From assembly GCF_900116495.1 (NCBI RefSeq), contig NZ_FPAY01000002.1:62001-126000 (forward strand): a stretch of DNA of 64,000 bases. The letters run 5' to 3'. The translations under genes were made by a program, and so were the position numbers. Origin of the DNA: Arthrobacter sp. ov118. Its GTDB lineage: Bacteria; Actinomycetota; Actinomycetes; Actinomycetales; Micrococcaceae. Below are positions 26,171 to 35,431 of the stretch, piece after piece (within the stretch, counting starts at the first letter, position 1; each line of letters opens with the position of its first letter). Below the pieces are notes generated by a model. The model was not told the DNA's origin. It searched no databases and was given only the letters and a program-made list of their open reading frames with translations.

Positions 26171-27601
26171 TAGGCGAACCAAACGAACTGGTCACCGGCG
26201 AGCCCATTGTGCCGAGCGAGCACGCACCCAAGCGCCTGCCCGCCGTCCGTCGACGGTTGGCTGAGCACGGCCTGGACGAACACGTTCAACGCAAGAGGAT
26301 CCCGGTCGGAAAAGGAGAACCGGTCGACCAGGTCCGGCAGACGTTATTCGAAGCCACCGGGCCGGAGGGCGGTCGAGACATAGAGTTCACCACCTACACG
26401 CCATTTGATCCGCCCCGGGGAGTGCTGGAGCCGCCGGATCCCAGCGGCTCAAACGGCGGCTCAAAGGTGGTGTTGAGCGTGGGCAACTCATACTTGATGG
26501 TTTCTCTGGACGAGGGTGGGACGTTTACTGACCATGACCCGACCACGTTCCTGCCCGCGGCGGCTGGCAGGGCGGTCGATCAGGTGATGATCTATGTGCC
26601 CCGTGTCCAACTGTTCGCCTGGATGCAGCAGCACGAACAGGACCCGACAACGGGGGACGGCACGTTCCGCCTCGCGGTCGCCTCAGCCCAGAAGGTCGCG
26701 AACGACGTCGAGAATGCCTGGACCGTGTACGACTTCACTTCGAGCTTGGTCGGCTTGCCCAAGGTGGCAACCGACCGGCAGGATCTTGCATTCAGCGAAA
26801 CACGGCTCTACATGACGACCAACCTGACGGGAAATGGGCGGATCGTGATGACGCTGGATCTTGCCGACCTTTTTGGGCGGCCAGCCCGTGCATTGGGCGT
26901 ACACCAACCCGCTCGATGGGATGTATCAGTTTTCGGATCTATCCCAGCAGAACTCGGCGGGTGTGCACTGCGTTGCCATCGCAGACTCCTCGACGTTGCA
27001 GGTCATGAGGCTGGACGACGGCACCGGAACGTACGCCTTCCACGACGTGCCCGTCGGGCAGTTCCCCGTTGCAAACGACCTGAAATCGCTGGACCCTGAC
27101 GACGTCGATTGGCTGACACGCGGTGTGGCGAACGTGTCCGCCTCGGTCGTTCACGGAAATGACCTGTGGGTCGCCTGGGATGCCGCTGCCAGCGGTGCCG
27201 GCGAGAACCCGACTTATCCAAACGCGCACGTACGCCTTGCACGTATCGATCGCGGGACGTGGACCCGGGTCGAGGAGCGACAGGTCTGGAACCCGGACTA
27301 TGCGTTCGCCTATGGGTGCCTGGCGGTCGGTTCGGAGGGCGAGGTGGCGTACGGCGTTGCTGTCGGCGGCAGCCACGACTACCCGAATTCTTGCTTCGGG
27401 ATCCTAGGCGACTACGTCGTCTACTTCCGGGACACTTCAACCGCGACCGCCGGAGCGGCAGCTGAACCACGTTGGGGCGACTACATTACGGTCCGCCCCA
27501 TCCTTGGGAAACGCAGATTTGCGGCGTTCGGCTACTTTACGGCGAAGTCCGGCACCAACGCGAAGCAGCAGCCCTATTTCCTGTCCTATGGCCGTCCGTG
27601 A
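26167..27601 (+). pseudogene. Hypothetical propeller-like protein, split by a +1 frameshift
   Basis: Frame 1 runs from ATG 26167 to about 26,870 and reads sensibly up to MTLDLADL; from there the sense continues in frame 2 (GGQPVHWAYTNPLDGMYQF) to the stop at 27,601. The switch falls in a run of five T (26870-26874) followed by three G. Removing one T gives a single reading of about 477 aa. The content (VVLSVGNSYLMVSLDEGG, SASVVHGNDLWVAWDAAA, AYGCLAVGSEGEVAYGVAVGG) resembles repeat-built, beta-propeller-like proteins, with no catalytic motif I know. It could be a pseudogene, a sequencing error in the T-run, or a programmed frameshift. The start overlaps the membrane gene upstream. Confidence 0.62.
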
Positions 27602-27676
27602 GCGTGAACAACGCTGGAGCCTCACATGAGGGGCCGTCGGCGCGGCTCTGTTGCAGCACCGCTGTAGCGTAGGTCT

Positions 27677-28789
27677 GTGCTTGAATCTCCTGGGCCTGAA
27701 GCTACCGCCTCTGAAACCGCCGTGCCGGAAGCCGTGCCGGAAGCTGTGCCGGTGGATGCCGCCCTCACCGTGGCCGGGCTCTCGGAGGCCCAGCTGCTGG
27801 CGCGCATTTTCCCGCGGCTCACTGTCCCGGAGGCCGGCGGCGGGGCGGAGACGCCGACGTCCCTGCTCCTGGGCCCGGGTGATGACGCCGCGATTGTCGC
27901 GGCGCCGGACGGGCGGACCGTGCTCAGCATCGACACCCAGGTGGCGGACCAGGACTTCCGGCTCGAATGGAACAACGGCTACCGGACCACCGGGTTCGAC
28001 GTCGGCTGGAAGGCCGCCGCGCAAAACCTCAGCGACATCAACGCCATGGGCGCCCGGTCCACGTCCCTGGTAGTGAGCCTGACGATGCCGCCGGAGACCC
28101 TGGTGTCCTGGGTGGAGGACTTCGCGGACGGCCTCGTGGCCGGCCTCCGGGAATTGGGCGCCCCGGGCTGCACGGTGGCCGGAGGCGACCTCGGCCGCGG
28201 CCGCGAACTGTCGGTCAGCGTCGCGATCCTTGGCACCCTGGACGGCAGCGAGCCTGTCCTGCGTTCCGGCGCACGGCCGGGGGACACGGTGGCGCTTGCA
28301 GGAACAGTGGGCCGCGCCGCAGCCGGGCTGGCGCTGTTGGAATCGGAGGTCCACGTTGACGTCCTCACTGCCGGGCAGCGGGCCCTTCTGGACACGCAGT
28401 GCAGGCCGGCCCCGCCGCTCGCGGCCGGCCCCGCGGCCCGCGAGGCAGGCGCCTCGGCCATGATGGACATTTCGGACGGACTTGTCCGGGACGGCAACCG
28501 TATGGCCGCAGCCAGCCACGCCGTCCTCAACCTGGACCCTGCTGCCCTGAAGGCACTGGCCGCGCCGCTGCTGCCGGCGTCGGACCTGCTGGGAACAGAC
28601 CCGATGTCCTGGGTGCTTGGCGGCGGCGAGGACCACGGACTGCTGGCCGCGTTTCCCCCCGGCGTTCAGCTCCCTCCCGGTTTCACTGCGATAGGCTCGG
28701 TAGAGGCCCCTGCACCAACGCAAAGCACGGGCGTGAACATCGCGGGCAGGCCCGCTGACGCTGTGGGATGGGATCACTTTGCAGACTAA
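27677..28789 (+). CDS. thiL: Thiamine-monophosphate kinase
   Basis: ThiL phosphorylates thiamine monophosphate to the cofactor thiamine diphosphate using ATP. The product is 370 aa with a start at GTG 27677, where no strong ribosome site is seen. Motifs include LGPGDDAAIVA, TGFDVGWKAAAQNLSDINAMGA, VAGGDLGRG, MMDISDGLVRDGNRM and WVLGGGEDHGLLA, the family's ATP and substrate loops. The first about 30 residues are an alanine/proline/glutamate-rich extension not needed for the fold. The gene overlaps the DAK2 gene by 11 bases, so they are co-translated. Together with the thiC gene at 58 kb it shows that the organism makes its own thiamine diphosphate. Confidence 0.9.
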   Translation: MLESPGPEATASETAVPEAVPEAVPVDAALTVAGLSEAQLLARIFPRLTVPEAGGGAETPTSLLLGPGDDAAIVAAPDGRTVLSIDTQVADQDFRLEWNNGYRTTGFDVGWKAAAQNLSDINAMGARSTSLVVSLTMPPETLVSWVEDFADGLVAGLRELGAPGCTVAGGDLGRGRELSVSVAILGTLDGSEPVLRSGARPGDTVALAGTVGRAAAGLALLESEVHVDVLTAGQRALLDTQCRPAPPLAAGPAAREAGASAMMDISDGLVRDGNRMAAASHAVLNLDPAALKALAAPLLPASDLLGTDPMSWVLGGGEDHGLLAAFPPGVQLPPGFTAIGSVEAPAPTQSTGVNIAGRPADAVGWDHFAD

Positions 28790-29870
28790 AATTGCCGCCA
28801 ACGCGCATGCGATGAAGCGGTGGTTGGGCAAGGCGGAAACCACGCTCGGCAACCACAGCGACCGCCTGAACGCCATCAACATCTTTCCCGTAGCCGACGG
28901 CGACACCGGCACCAACCTCTACCTGACCGTCCGCGCCGCGGCCCACGCACTGCACGACACAGTGACGGACACTGCCGCCATGCCGCGGATCACAGCGGAC
29001 ATGACCGTGCAGGCGGCCGGGACCGCCCGGCCGGCACACAACGACGTCGGCTCCGTCCTGTCCCGGGCCGGCCAGGCCGCCATGGAACAGGCCCGCGGCA
29101 ACTCCGGAACGCTGTTCGCCGTCTTCCTGTGCGCCGCCGCCGAACCGCTGGCGGGGCACGCCCGGATCAGCTCTCCGCTGCTGGCCGCGGCGCTGAACCG
29201 CGCCCAGATCCGGGCCTGGTCCGCGCTGAGCGACCCGGTGCCCGGCACCATGCTCTCCGTCATGGAAGCCGCCGCCCGGGCCGCGGCCGCCGTCGACTCC
29301 GCGCACGATGGCGATGACAGCAACCAGACCCTCGGCCTGGCCCTGGATGCCGCCGTCGCAGCAGCCCTGGAGGCGGTGGTGCGCACCGAAGACCAGCTCG
29401 ATGCCCTGCAGGCCGCCCACGTGGTGGACGCGGGCGGTGTGGGCATGCTCCTGATCCTCGACTGCCTCCGCTCCGCCGTGCTGGGCGAAGAGCTCCAGAG
29501 CGAGCTGCTGGACGGCCTGCACGGCTACGACGTCCAGGATCCGCACATCCATGCCGACATGCCCCGCGACGACGGCGTGGAAGTCATGTGCACGATCTCC
29601 CTCTCGCCGCTGGACGCTGCCATGTTGCGGCAGCGGCTGGATGAAATGGGCGACTCTGTGATCATGAGCCAGGTCGGCGGAGCCGCGGATGCCGCCGGAC
29701 ACTACCGCTGGCGCGTCCATGTCCACGTCCTGGACGCCGAACCGGCCGTCGCGCTGATCCGTTCCCTCGGCGAGCCCGCGGACCTCTCCGTCAGCGAGCT
29801 GGCCGTGCCGCGTGATCCGGACGGTGGCTTCGCCACTGATACCTGGACCCCCAACGGACATGAACGCTGA
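28779..29870 (+). CDS. DAK2-domain protein (dihydroxyacetone / fatty-acid kinase-like)
   Basis: A 363-aa product. TTG 28779 overlaps thiL by 11 bases. The N-terminal DAK2 domain shows NAINIFPVADGDTGTNLYLT, the ADP/Mg-binding loop, then RGNSGTLFAVF, VPGTMLSV and DAGGVGMLLILDCL. The C-terminal part (DDGVEVMCTISLSPLDAAMLRQRL and GDSVIMSQVGG) is like the middle domain of FakA-type kinases. It is shorter than typical full-length FakA (about 550 aa). No DegV/FakB partner is in the window. In many actinobacteria this gene precedes recG, as here (recG starts within its last codons). The substrate, perhaps a fatty acid, is not proven. Confidence 0.8.
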   Translation: MQTKIAANAHAMKRWLGKAETTLGNHSDRLNAINIFPVADGDTGTNLYLTVRAAAHALHDTVTDTAAMPRITADMTVQAAGTARPAHNDVGSVLSRAGQAAMEQARGNSGTLFAVFLCAAAEPLAGHARISSPLLAAALNRAQIRAWSALSDPVPGTMLSVMEAAARAAAAVDSAHDGDDSNQTLGLALDAAVAAALEAVVRTEDQLDALQAAHVVDAGGVGMLLILDCLRSAVLGEELQSELLDGLHGYDVQDPHIHADMPRDDGVEVMCTISLSPLDAAMLRQRLDEMGDSVIMSQVGGAADAAGHYRWRVHVHVLDAEPAVALIRSLGEPADLSVSELAVPRDPDGGFATDTWTPNGHER

Positions 29871-32115
29871 GCTTGACCTGGGCCTGGAACGCCGGATCGG
29901 CAAGCGCTCCGCGGCTGTCATCGAAAAACACCTCGGTCTAACCACGGTCGGCGGCCTGCTGAACTACTTCCCGCGCCGCTACCTCAGCCGCGGCGAGCTG
30001 ACCCCCATCAGCGAGGTTCCGCTGGACGAGGAAGTGACCCTCATTGCCCGGGTGATCTCCAGCAGCACCCGGCAAATGCGCGCCCGCCGCGGTTCCCTCA
30101 CCGATGTCGTGATCTCCGACGACGCCGGGACCTCCTCTGGTCCGGGACGGGCAAGTGGCGCGCATCCGGGCACGCTGAAGGTGAGCTTTTTCAACGGCTT
30201 CCGGGCCAAGGCCGAGCTCCAGCCGGGCCGGCGCGCCATGTTCTCCGGCAAGGTGACGCGCTACGGCGGATCCCTGGGCCTGACCAACCCCGATTTCCTG
30301 CTCCTTGACGAGGACCCTGACACGCCGGGCATGGATCCGGAAAAGCTCGCAGCCATGCCGATCCCGGTGTATCCGGCCACGGCCAAACTGACCAGCTGGT
30401 CCATCCACAAGGTCATCTCCACCCTGCTGGACACCGCGGATCTGGAGGCCCTCGGCGACCCGCTGCCAGCGGAGATCGCGGCGCGGGAGAAGTTCCTGCC
30501 GGTCGCGGACGCGTACCGGCTGATCCACTCCCCGGAAACCCCGGCGGACTGGCAGCGCGCCCGGGACCGGTTCCGCTACCAGGAAGCCCTGGTGCTCCAG
30601 TCGGCCCTGGCCCGGCGCCGGGCCCAACTGGCGGCCGAAGAAGCCACGGCCCGGCGCCCGGCCCCGGACGGGCTGCTGCCCGCCTTCGACCGCCAGCTGC
30701 CGTTCACCCTGACCGCCGGCCAGGCCGCCGTCGGCAAGACCCTCTCCGAAGAGCTGGCGCAGGACTCGCCGATGAACCGGCTGCTGCAGGGCGAAGTGGG
30801 CTCGGGCAAGACCATTGTGGCCTTGCGCGCCATGCTGCAGGTGGTGGACGCCGGGGGACAGGCGGCCCTGCTGGCCCCCACCGAGGTCCTCGCCGCCCAA
30901 CACTACGAATCGATCCGGCGCACACTCGGTCCGCTCGCCCGGGACGGGCTCCTTGGCGGCTTCGGTTCCGACGCCGTCCAGGTCACCCTGCTCACCGGCT
31001 CGATGCCCACGGCGGCGCGGAAGCAGGCCATGCTGGACGCAGCCTCGGGGACCGCCGGCATTGTGATCGGCACGCATGCCCTCCTGAGCGAGAATGTGTC
31101 CTTCTACGACCTCGGGCTGATCGTCGTGGACGAACAGCACCGCTTCGGCGTGGAACAGCGTGACGCCCTCCGGGCCAAGGCCAGCAAACCGCCGCACCTG
31201 CTGGTCATGACGGCCACGCCCATTCCGCGGACCGTGGCCATGACGGTTTTCGGGGACCTGGAGACGTCCGTGCTGGACGAGCTCCCCGCCGGCCGGGCGC
31301 CGATCTCCACCCACGTGGTGGGGCTGTCGGAGCACCCGGCCTGGGCGGGCCGCATCTGGTCCCGTTCGCGGGAGGAAATTGACGCCGGCCACCAGGTCTA
31401 CGTCGTCTGTCCCAAGATCGGCGCTGACGACGACGGCGACTTCACCCCGGGTGAGGCCGCACCGCCCGACGCGGACCTCGAGGGTGAGAACGGCTCGCGG
31501 GAGCTGGCCTCCGTCACCGGCGTCGTGGAACACCTCCGGGACGAACCGGCCCTGGCCGGAGTGCCCGTCGCGCCGCTGCACGGCCGGCAGGACCCCGTCC
31601 TGAAGTCCGGGACCATGGCTTCGTTCACCGCCAACGAGACCAAACTGCTCGTCTCCACCACGGTGATCGAAGTCGGCGTCGACGTGCACAACGCCACACT
31701 CATGGTGATCCTGGACGCGGACCGCTTCGGCATCTCCCAGCTCCACCAGCTGCGCGGGCGGGTGGGCCGCGGCGGGCTGCCGGGGACCTGCCTGCTGGTC
31801 ACCGCCCTGGAACCGGGCCATCCCAGCCGGCGGCGCCTCGACGCCGTGGCCGCCACGACCGACGGCTTCGAACTTTCCCAGGAGGACCTCAAACTGCGCC
31901 GAGAAGGCGACATCCTGGGCGCCTCGCAGTCCGGTGGCCGCTCGACGCTGAAGCTGCTGCGCGTGCTCGAACACGAGGACGTGATCTCACGGGCCCGACA
32001 GGACGCCCAGCGGATCGTGGCCGCCGACCCCTCGCTGAGCGGCCAGCCCCGTCTCGCCGCGGCCATCGACGAATACCTGAACCCCGAGAAGGAGGCGTTC
32101 CTTGAACGCGGTTAG
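29860..32115 (+). CDS. recG: ATP-dependent DNA helicase RecG
   Basis: RecG remodels stalled replication forks and branch-migrates Holliday junctions. The product is 751 aa, normal length. ATG 29860 is chosen because MNAELDLGLERRIGKRSAA fits the family start; it overlaps the end of the DAK2 gene. The N-terminal wedge domain (LTTVGGLLNYFPRRYLSRGEL) precedes helicase motifs I (GEVGSGKT near 310), II (VVDEQHRFG), III (VMTATPIPRT) and the C-terminal VSTTVIEVGVDVHNATLMVI, QLRGRVGRGG and the RecG tail. A short acidic insert (DDDGDFTPGEAAPPDADLE) lies between motifs III and V. All motifs look intact. Confidence 0.95.
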   Translation: MNAELDLGLERRIGKRSAAVIEKHLGLTTVGGLLNYFPRRYLSRGELTPISEVPLDEEVTLIARVISSSTRQMRARRGSLTDVVISDDAGTSSGPGRASGAHPGTLKVSFFNGFRAKAELQPGRRAMFSGKVTRYGGSLGLTNPDFLLLDEDPDTPGMDPEKLAAMPIPVYPATAKLTSWSIHKVISTLLDTADLEALGDPLPAEIAAREKFLPVADAYRLIHSPETPADWQRARDRFRYQEALVLQSALARRRAQLAAEEATARRPAPDGLLPAFDRQLPFTLTAGQAAVGKTLSEELAQDSPMNRLLQGEVGSGKTIVALRAMLQVVDAGGQAALLAPTEVLAAQHYESIRRTLGPLARDGLLGGFGSDAVQVTLLTGSMPTAARKQAMLDAASGTAGIVIGTHALLSENVSFYDLGLIVVDEQHRFGVEQRDALRAKASKPPHLLVMTATPIPRTVAMTVFGDLETSVLDELPAGRAPISTHVVGLSEHPAWAGRIWSRSREEIDAGHQVYVVCPKIGADDDGDFTPGEAAPPDADLEGENGSRELASVTGVVEHLRDEPALAGVPVAPLHGRQDPVLKSGTMASFTANETKLLVSTTVIEVGVDVHNATLMVILDADRFGISQLHQLRGRVGRGGLPGTCLLVTALEPGHPSRRRLDAVAATTDGFELSQEDLKLRREGDILGASQSGGRSTLKLLRVLEHEDVISRARQDAQRIVAADPSLSGQPRLAAAIDEYLNPEKEAFLERG

Positions 32116-32139
32116 GACCACACCCCAAGGGCACCTGCG

Positions 32140-32721
32140 GTGAGCCGGATCATTGCCGGAGCCGTCGGCGGCAGCCCCCTGGTCAGCGTGCCCGGAAACC
32201 TGACGCGGCCCACCACGGACCGGGTCAAGGAAGCATTGTTCTCCCGCCTGGACGCCTTCAACATCATTGCCGGGGCGCGGGTGCTGGACCTCTATGCCGG
32301 ATCCGGCTCGCTGGGGGTGGAGAGCGGCAGCCGCGGCGCGGACACGGTGGACCTCGTCGAATTCGATGCCAAGGCCAGCGCCGTCTGCCAGCGGAACGCG
32401 GACTTGGTCAACACGGTGGCGGCCCGCAAGGTGGTCTCCGTGCACCGCTCAAAGGTCGAATCATTCCTGGAACGGACCGTCGACACAGTGCTTTGGGACC
32501 TGGTGTTCCTGGATCCGCCCTACCCCCTGGACGAGCCGGCCCTCGCCGCCGTGCTGGCAAAACTCGTGCCGCATTTGGACGAGGGAGCTGTGGTGGTGGT
32601 GGAGCGCTCGTCCCGGGCCCCCGAACCGACCTGGCCCGAGGGCATGGAACGGTTCGCCGAAAAGAAGTACGGGGAAACCCGGCTCTGGTTCGCCGAGCCG
32701 GGCGTAGAAGCCGGCGACTAG
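32140..32721 (+). CDS. rsmD: 16S rRNA (guanine(966)-N(2))-methyltransferase
   Basis: RsmD methylates G966 of 16S rRNA using S-adenosylmethionine. The product is 193 aa with GTG 32140 after AAGGG. The fold shows the SAM loop VLDLYAGSGSLGVES, the acidic VEFDAKA motif and the catalytic DPPYPLD. The C-terminal KKYGETRLWF segment is common in the family. It follows recG after 24 bases, and rsmD often precedes coaD in this phylum; here coaD lies 2 kb further after two minus-strand genes. All catalytic residues appear present. Confidence 0.92.
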   Translation: MSRIIAGAVGGSPLVSVPGNLTRPTTDRVKEALFSRLDAFNIIAGARVLDLYAGSGSLGVESGSRGADTVDLVEFDAKASAVCQRNADLVNTVAARKVVSVHRSKVESFLERTVDTVLWDLVFLDPPYPLDEPALAAVLAKLVPHLDEGAVVVVERSSRAPEPTWPEGMERFAEKKYGETRLWFAEPGVEAGD

Positions 32722-32728
32722 AGCCCGG

Positions 32729-33511
32729 CTAGTCCGAAAGCACGTCCAGCTCGACGCCGGCGAGGACCTTCGCCGGATGCGGACCGCGCGCGGTGAGCGC
32801 CGCCGTCCACACCTGCGGCCACCGGCCCTGCGTGCCGGCCAGGATGATGTTGCCGGGGTACCGGCCGGTGAACATCCCGGACTCTGCGAAGGCCGCGACG
32901 TCTGCCATGGCCCGGCGCATGGCCGCGACCTGGCTGCGGACCAGGGTCAGCCCGGGTTCGTCGCCCACGTTGACTATCAAGACCCCGCGCGGCGTAAGCC
33001 TTGCCGCCGCCTCCCGGTAGAACCCGGTGCACGCGATGTGTTCCGGCGCCTCCGGGCCGGAGAAGATGTCCAGGATCACGACGTCGAAGCGCAGTTCCGC
33101 CGGAAGTTCCGCGAGGGCGTGGCGGGCATCGTCGATCACCGTGCTCAACCGCGTACCTTCCGGCAGGGGCAGCTGCGCCAGCACGAAGTCCAGCAGTTCC
33201 CGCTCCAGCTCCACCGCGTACTGGATCGAACCGGGCCGGGTGGCCTGGATGTAGCGGGCCAGGGTCAAGGCTCCTGCGCCCAAGTGGAGCGCCGTGATCG
33301 GCTCGCCCCACGGAGCGGCGAGGTCCACCACATGCCCGATCCGGCGCAGATATTCATAGAAGATGTCCGCCGGATCGGCCAGGTTCACATGGGACTGCTC
33401 CGCGCCGCCGATGCTCAGCACGAAGCCGCCGTCGGTGAAAGGATCCGGTTCAATTGCGGCATGCTGTCCGGTGGTCCGCAGGAAACGCGAACTGCCGGGC
33501 TGCTCCGCCAT
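32729..33511 (-). CDS. Spermidine-synthase-like methyltransferase-fold protein
   Basis: A 260-aa product. ATG 33511 comes three bases after the stop of the upstream aminotransferase gene (TGA, GG, ATG), so translation is coupled. The Rossmann-type core shows ITALHLGAGALTLARYIQA, YAVELERELLDFV, LSTVIDDARHALAEL and FDVVILDIFSGPEAPEH, as in spermidine synthases. It lacks the N-terminal YHE-type substrate motif region of SpeE, so polyamine activity is doubtful; many actinobacterial relatives are annotated only as fused or orphan spermidine-synthase-like proteins. The 3' end is seven bases from the rsmD stop (convergent). Function remains open. Confidence 0.75.
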   Translation of the reverse strand: MAEQPGSSRFLRTTGQHAAIEPDPFTDGGFVLSIGGAEQSHVNLADPADIFYEYLRRIGHVVDLAAPWGEPITALHLGAGALTLARYIQATRPGSIQYAVELERELLDFVLAQLPLPEGTRLSTVIDDARHALAELPAELRFDVVILDIFSGPEAPEHIACTGFYREAAARLTPRGVLIVNVGDEPGLTLVRSQVAAMRRAMADVAAFAESGMFTGRYPGNIILAGTQGRWPQVWTAALTARGPHPAKVLAGVELDVLSD

Positions 33512-33513
33512 CC

Positions 33514-34731
33514 TCAGAGCCTGTCGCGCAGGGTCGACAGCCGCTCGGCGGCCTCCTCCAGCACATGCATCTGCTTGCAGAACGCGAAGCGCAGCAGGCT
33601 GCGGGTACGCTCGGCGCCGTCGGCGTGGCAAAAGACCGGCACCGGGATGGCGGCTACCCCCACGAGTTCCGGAAGCCGCCGGGCCAGTTGGACAGAATCG
33701 GTGATTCCCAGCGGGGAGGTGTCCACGTTCACGAAGTACGTCCCCTGCGGCGTGAGGACGTCCAGGCCTGCAGCGCGGAGTCCCTCGCTGAGGATGTCGC
33801 GTTTGTACCGGAGCGTGTCGGCGATGCCGGTGTAGAACTCGTCCGGAAGGCCCAGCCCGACGGCGATCGCGGCCTGGAACGGCGTGCCGGAGCTGTAGCT
33901 CAGGAACTGCTTGACGGTCCTGGCGGCGGCCACGAGGTGCTCCGGGCCGGAGAGCCAGCCGATTTTCCAGCCGGTAAAGGAGAAGGTCTTGCCGGCGGAG
34001 GAAATGGTCAGGGTGCGTTCTGCCGCGCCGGGCAGGGTGGCCAGCGGGATGTGCTGCACGCCGAAGGTCAGGTGCTCGTACACTTCGTCCGTGATGATGA
34101 CGGCGTCGTGCCGGGCGGCCAGGTCAACGATCCGCTGAAGCACGTCGCGCGGGAACACCGCACCCGTGGGGTTGTGCGGATTGTTGAGCAGCACCACCTT
34201 GGTGCGCGGACTGAAGGCCGCCTCCAGCGCGGCGCGGTCCGGCATGAAATCCGGGGCGAGGAGCGGGGCCGTGACATGTGTGGCGCCGGACAGGCCGATG
34301 ATGGCGCCGTAGGAGTCGTAGAAAGGCTCGAAGGTGAGCACTTCGTCCCCGGGGCCGACCAGCGCTAGCAGCGAGGCGGCGATGGCCTCGGTGGCACCGG
34401 TGGTCACGATGACCTCTGTCTCGGGATCGGGAGCCAGGCCGTAGAACCGACGCTGGTGGAGGGAGATTGCCTCCCGCAACGGCAGGATGCCCTTGCCGGG
34501 CGCATACTGGTTCGCCCCGGCGGCGATGGCGGCTTGGGCGGCCTCCTTGATCTCCACGGGGCCGTCCTCGTCCGGGAAGCCCTGGCCGAGGTTGATGGCG
34601 CCCGTTCTGAGGGCCAGGGTGGTCATCTCCTCGAAGATAGTGACGCCCAGGGAACCGTCCGGGGAGAGCAGATTGGCGCCCGTCGCGGCGCGCTGCCACG
34701 GGAGCTGGGCAGGGGACTGCATTGCTGACAT
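33514..34731 (-). CDS. PLP-dependent class I/II aminotransferase
   Basis: A 405-aa fold-type-I aminotransferase. The chain shows INLGQGFPDEDGP, ANQYAPGKGILPLREAI, VTTGATEAIAASLLAL, NNPHNPTGAVF, IITDEVYEHLTFG and the PLP lysine in SSAGKTFSFTGWKIGW near 240. This pattern is shared by DapC, kynurenine and methionine aminotransferases, so the exact substrate cannot be fixed; N-succinyl-LL-DAP aminotransferase is one option in actinobacteria. It is translationally coupled to the methyltransferase-fold gene that follows. The start at ATG 34731 fits the family; the +coaD gene lies divergent 48 bases away. Confidence 0.88.
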   Translation of the reverse strand: MSAMQSPAQLPWQRAATGANLLSPDGSLGVTIFEEMTTLALRTGAINLGQGFPDEDGPVEIKEAAQAAIAAGANQYAPGKGILPLREAISLHQRRFYGLAPDPETEVIVTTGATEAIAASLLALVGPGDEVLTFEPFYDSYGAIIGLSGATHVTAPLLAPDFMPDRAALEAAFSPRTKVVLLNNPHNPTGAVFPRDVLQRIVDLAARHDAVIITDEVYEHLTFGVQHIPLATLPGAAERTLTISSAGKTFSFTGWKIGWLSGPEHLVAAARTVKQFLSYSSGTPFQAAIAVGLGLPDEFYTGIADTLRYKRDILSEGLRAAGLDVLTPQGTYFVNVDTSPLGITDSVQLARRLPELVGVAAIPVPVFCHADGAERTRSLLRFAFCKQMHVLEEAAERLSTLRDRL

Positions 34732-34779
34732 TCAGTCATGGTATCCCGGCCTGCGGCGCCAATACGGTAGGTTCGGAGC

Positions 34780-35280
34780 ATGAGACGCGCCGTATGCCCT
34801 GGCTCCTTTGACCCCATTCACAACGGACACCTTGAGGTCATAGCGCGCGCCGCGGGCCTTTTCGACGAGGTAATCGTGGCCGTCTCCACGAATTACGCCA
34901 AGAAGTACCGCTTCAGCCTTGAGGAGCGGATCGACATGGCCAAAGAAACGTTCGCGTCGTTGCGCGGCATCGTGGTGGAACCGGTGGGGGAGGGCCTCCT
35001 GGCAGAGTACTGCCGGCAGCGCGGGGTGTCCGCGATCGTCAAGGGCCTGCGCTCGTCATCGGACTTCGACTACGAGCTGCCGATGGCCACCATGAACCGG
35101 CAGCTGACCGGCGTCGAGACGGTGTTCCTGCCCGCGGAGGGCCACTATCTGCACTTGTCATCCACCCTCATCAAAGAGGTCTTCAGCCTCGGCGGGGATG
35201 TTTCGGACTTTGTGCCCCGGTCCGTCCTCAAGCGCCTGGCTCCGGACGTGCCGGTCCAAAACCGTCCGCGCAAAGGGTAA
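34780..35280 (+). CDS. coaD: Pantetheine-phosphate adenylyltransferase
   Basis: CoaD makes dephospho-CoA from 4'-phosphopantetheine and ATP. The product is 166 aa, standard size. The CPGSFDPIHNGHLEVI motif holds the nucleotidyltransferase HxGH (near residue 18), and VKGLRSSSDFDYE the second signature. SSTLIKEVFSLGGDVS is the C-terminal adenylate-contact segment. ATG 34780 is the only sensible start. The gene is divergent from the aminotransferase gene and ends 151 bases before the yceD promoter region; the pairing coaD-yceD-rpmF-rnc-mutM is common in actinobacteria. Confidence 0.94.
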   Translation: MRRAVCPGSFDPIHNGHLEVIARAAGLFDEVIVAVSTNYAKKYRFSLEERIDMAKETFASLRGIVVEPVGEGLLAEYCRQRGVSAIVKGLRSSSDFDYELPMATMNRQLTGVETVFLPAEGHYLHLSSTLIKEVFSLGGDVSDFVPRSVLKRLAPDVPVQNRPRKG

Positions 35281-35368
35281 GCTTGACCGGTACTCGGCGC
35301 CTGACGCCGGATGCGCGGCCCTTTCCGGGGCTGGTTTGCAGCGAGATGCTGCGGACCGGTTTGTCGGT

Positions 35369-35398
35369 TTGAGTCCGTCCGGAAGTTCAGGCTAAGAT
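35369..35398 (+). promoter_or_regulatory. Predicted promoter of yceD-rpmF-rnc
   Basis: TTGAGT (35369-35374) and TAAGAT (35393-35398) are separated by 18 bases, close to the sigma-70-type consensus. The expected start near 35405 gives a leader of about 25-30 bases before the ribosome site at 35422. Confidence 0.5.
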
Positions 35399-35431
35399 AG
35401 TACGTCGGTCATATGTTCAACAGGAGTTCTC

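Noticed and set aside
27437..28915. 492-residue minus-strand frame opposite thiL
   Set aside because: Antisense shadow of thiL; arginine- and glycine-rich without domains.
29938..31974. 678-residue minus-strand frame opposite recG
   Set aside because: Antisense shadow of recG, whose helicase motifs are complete.
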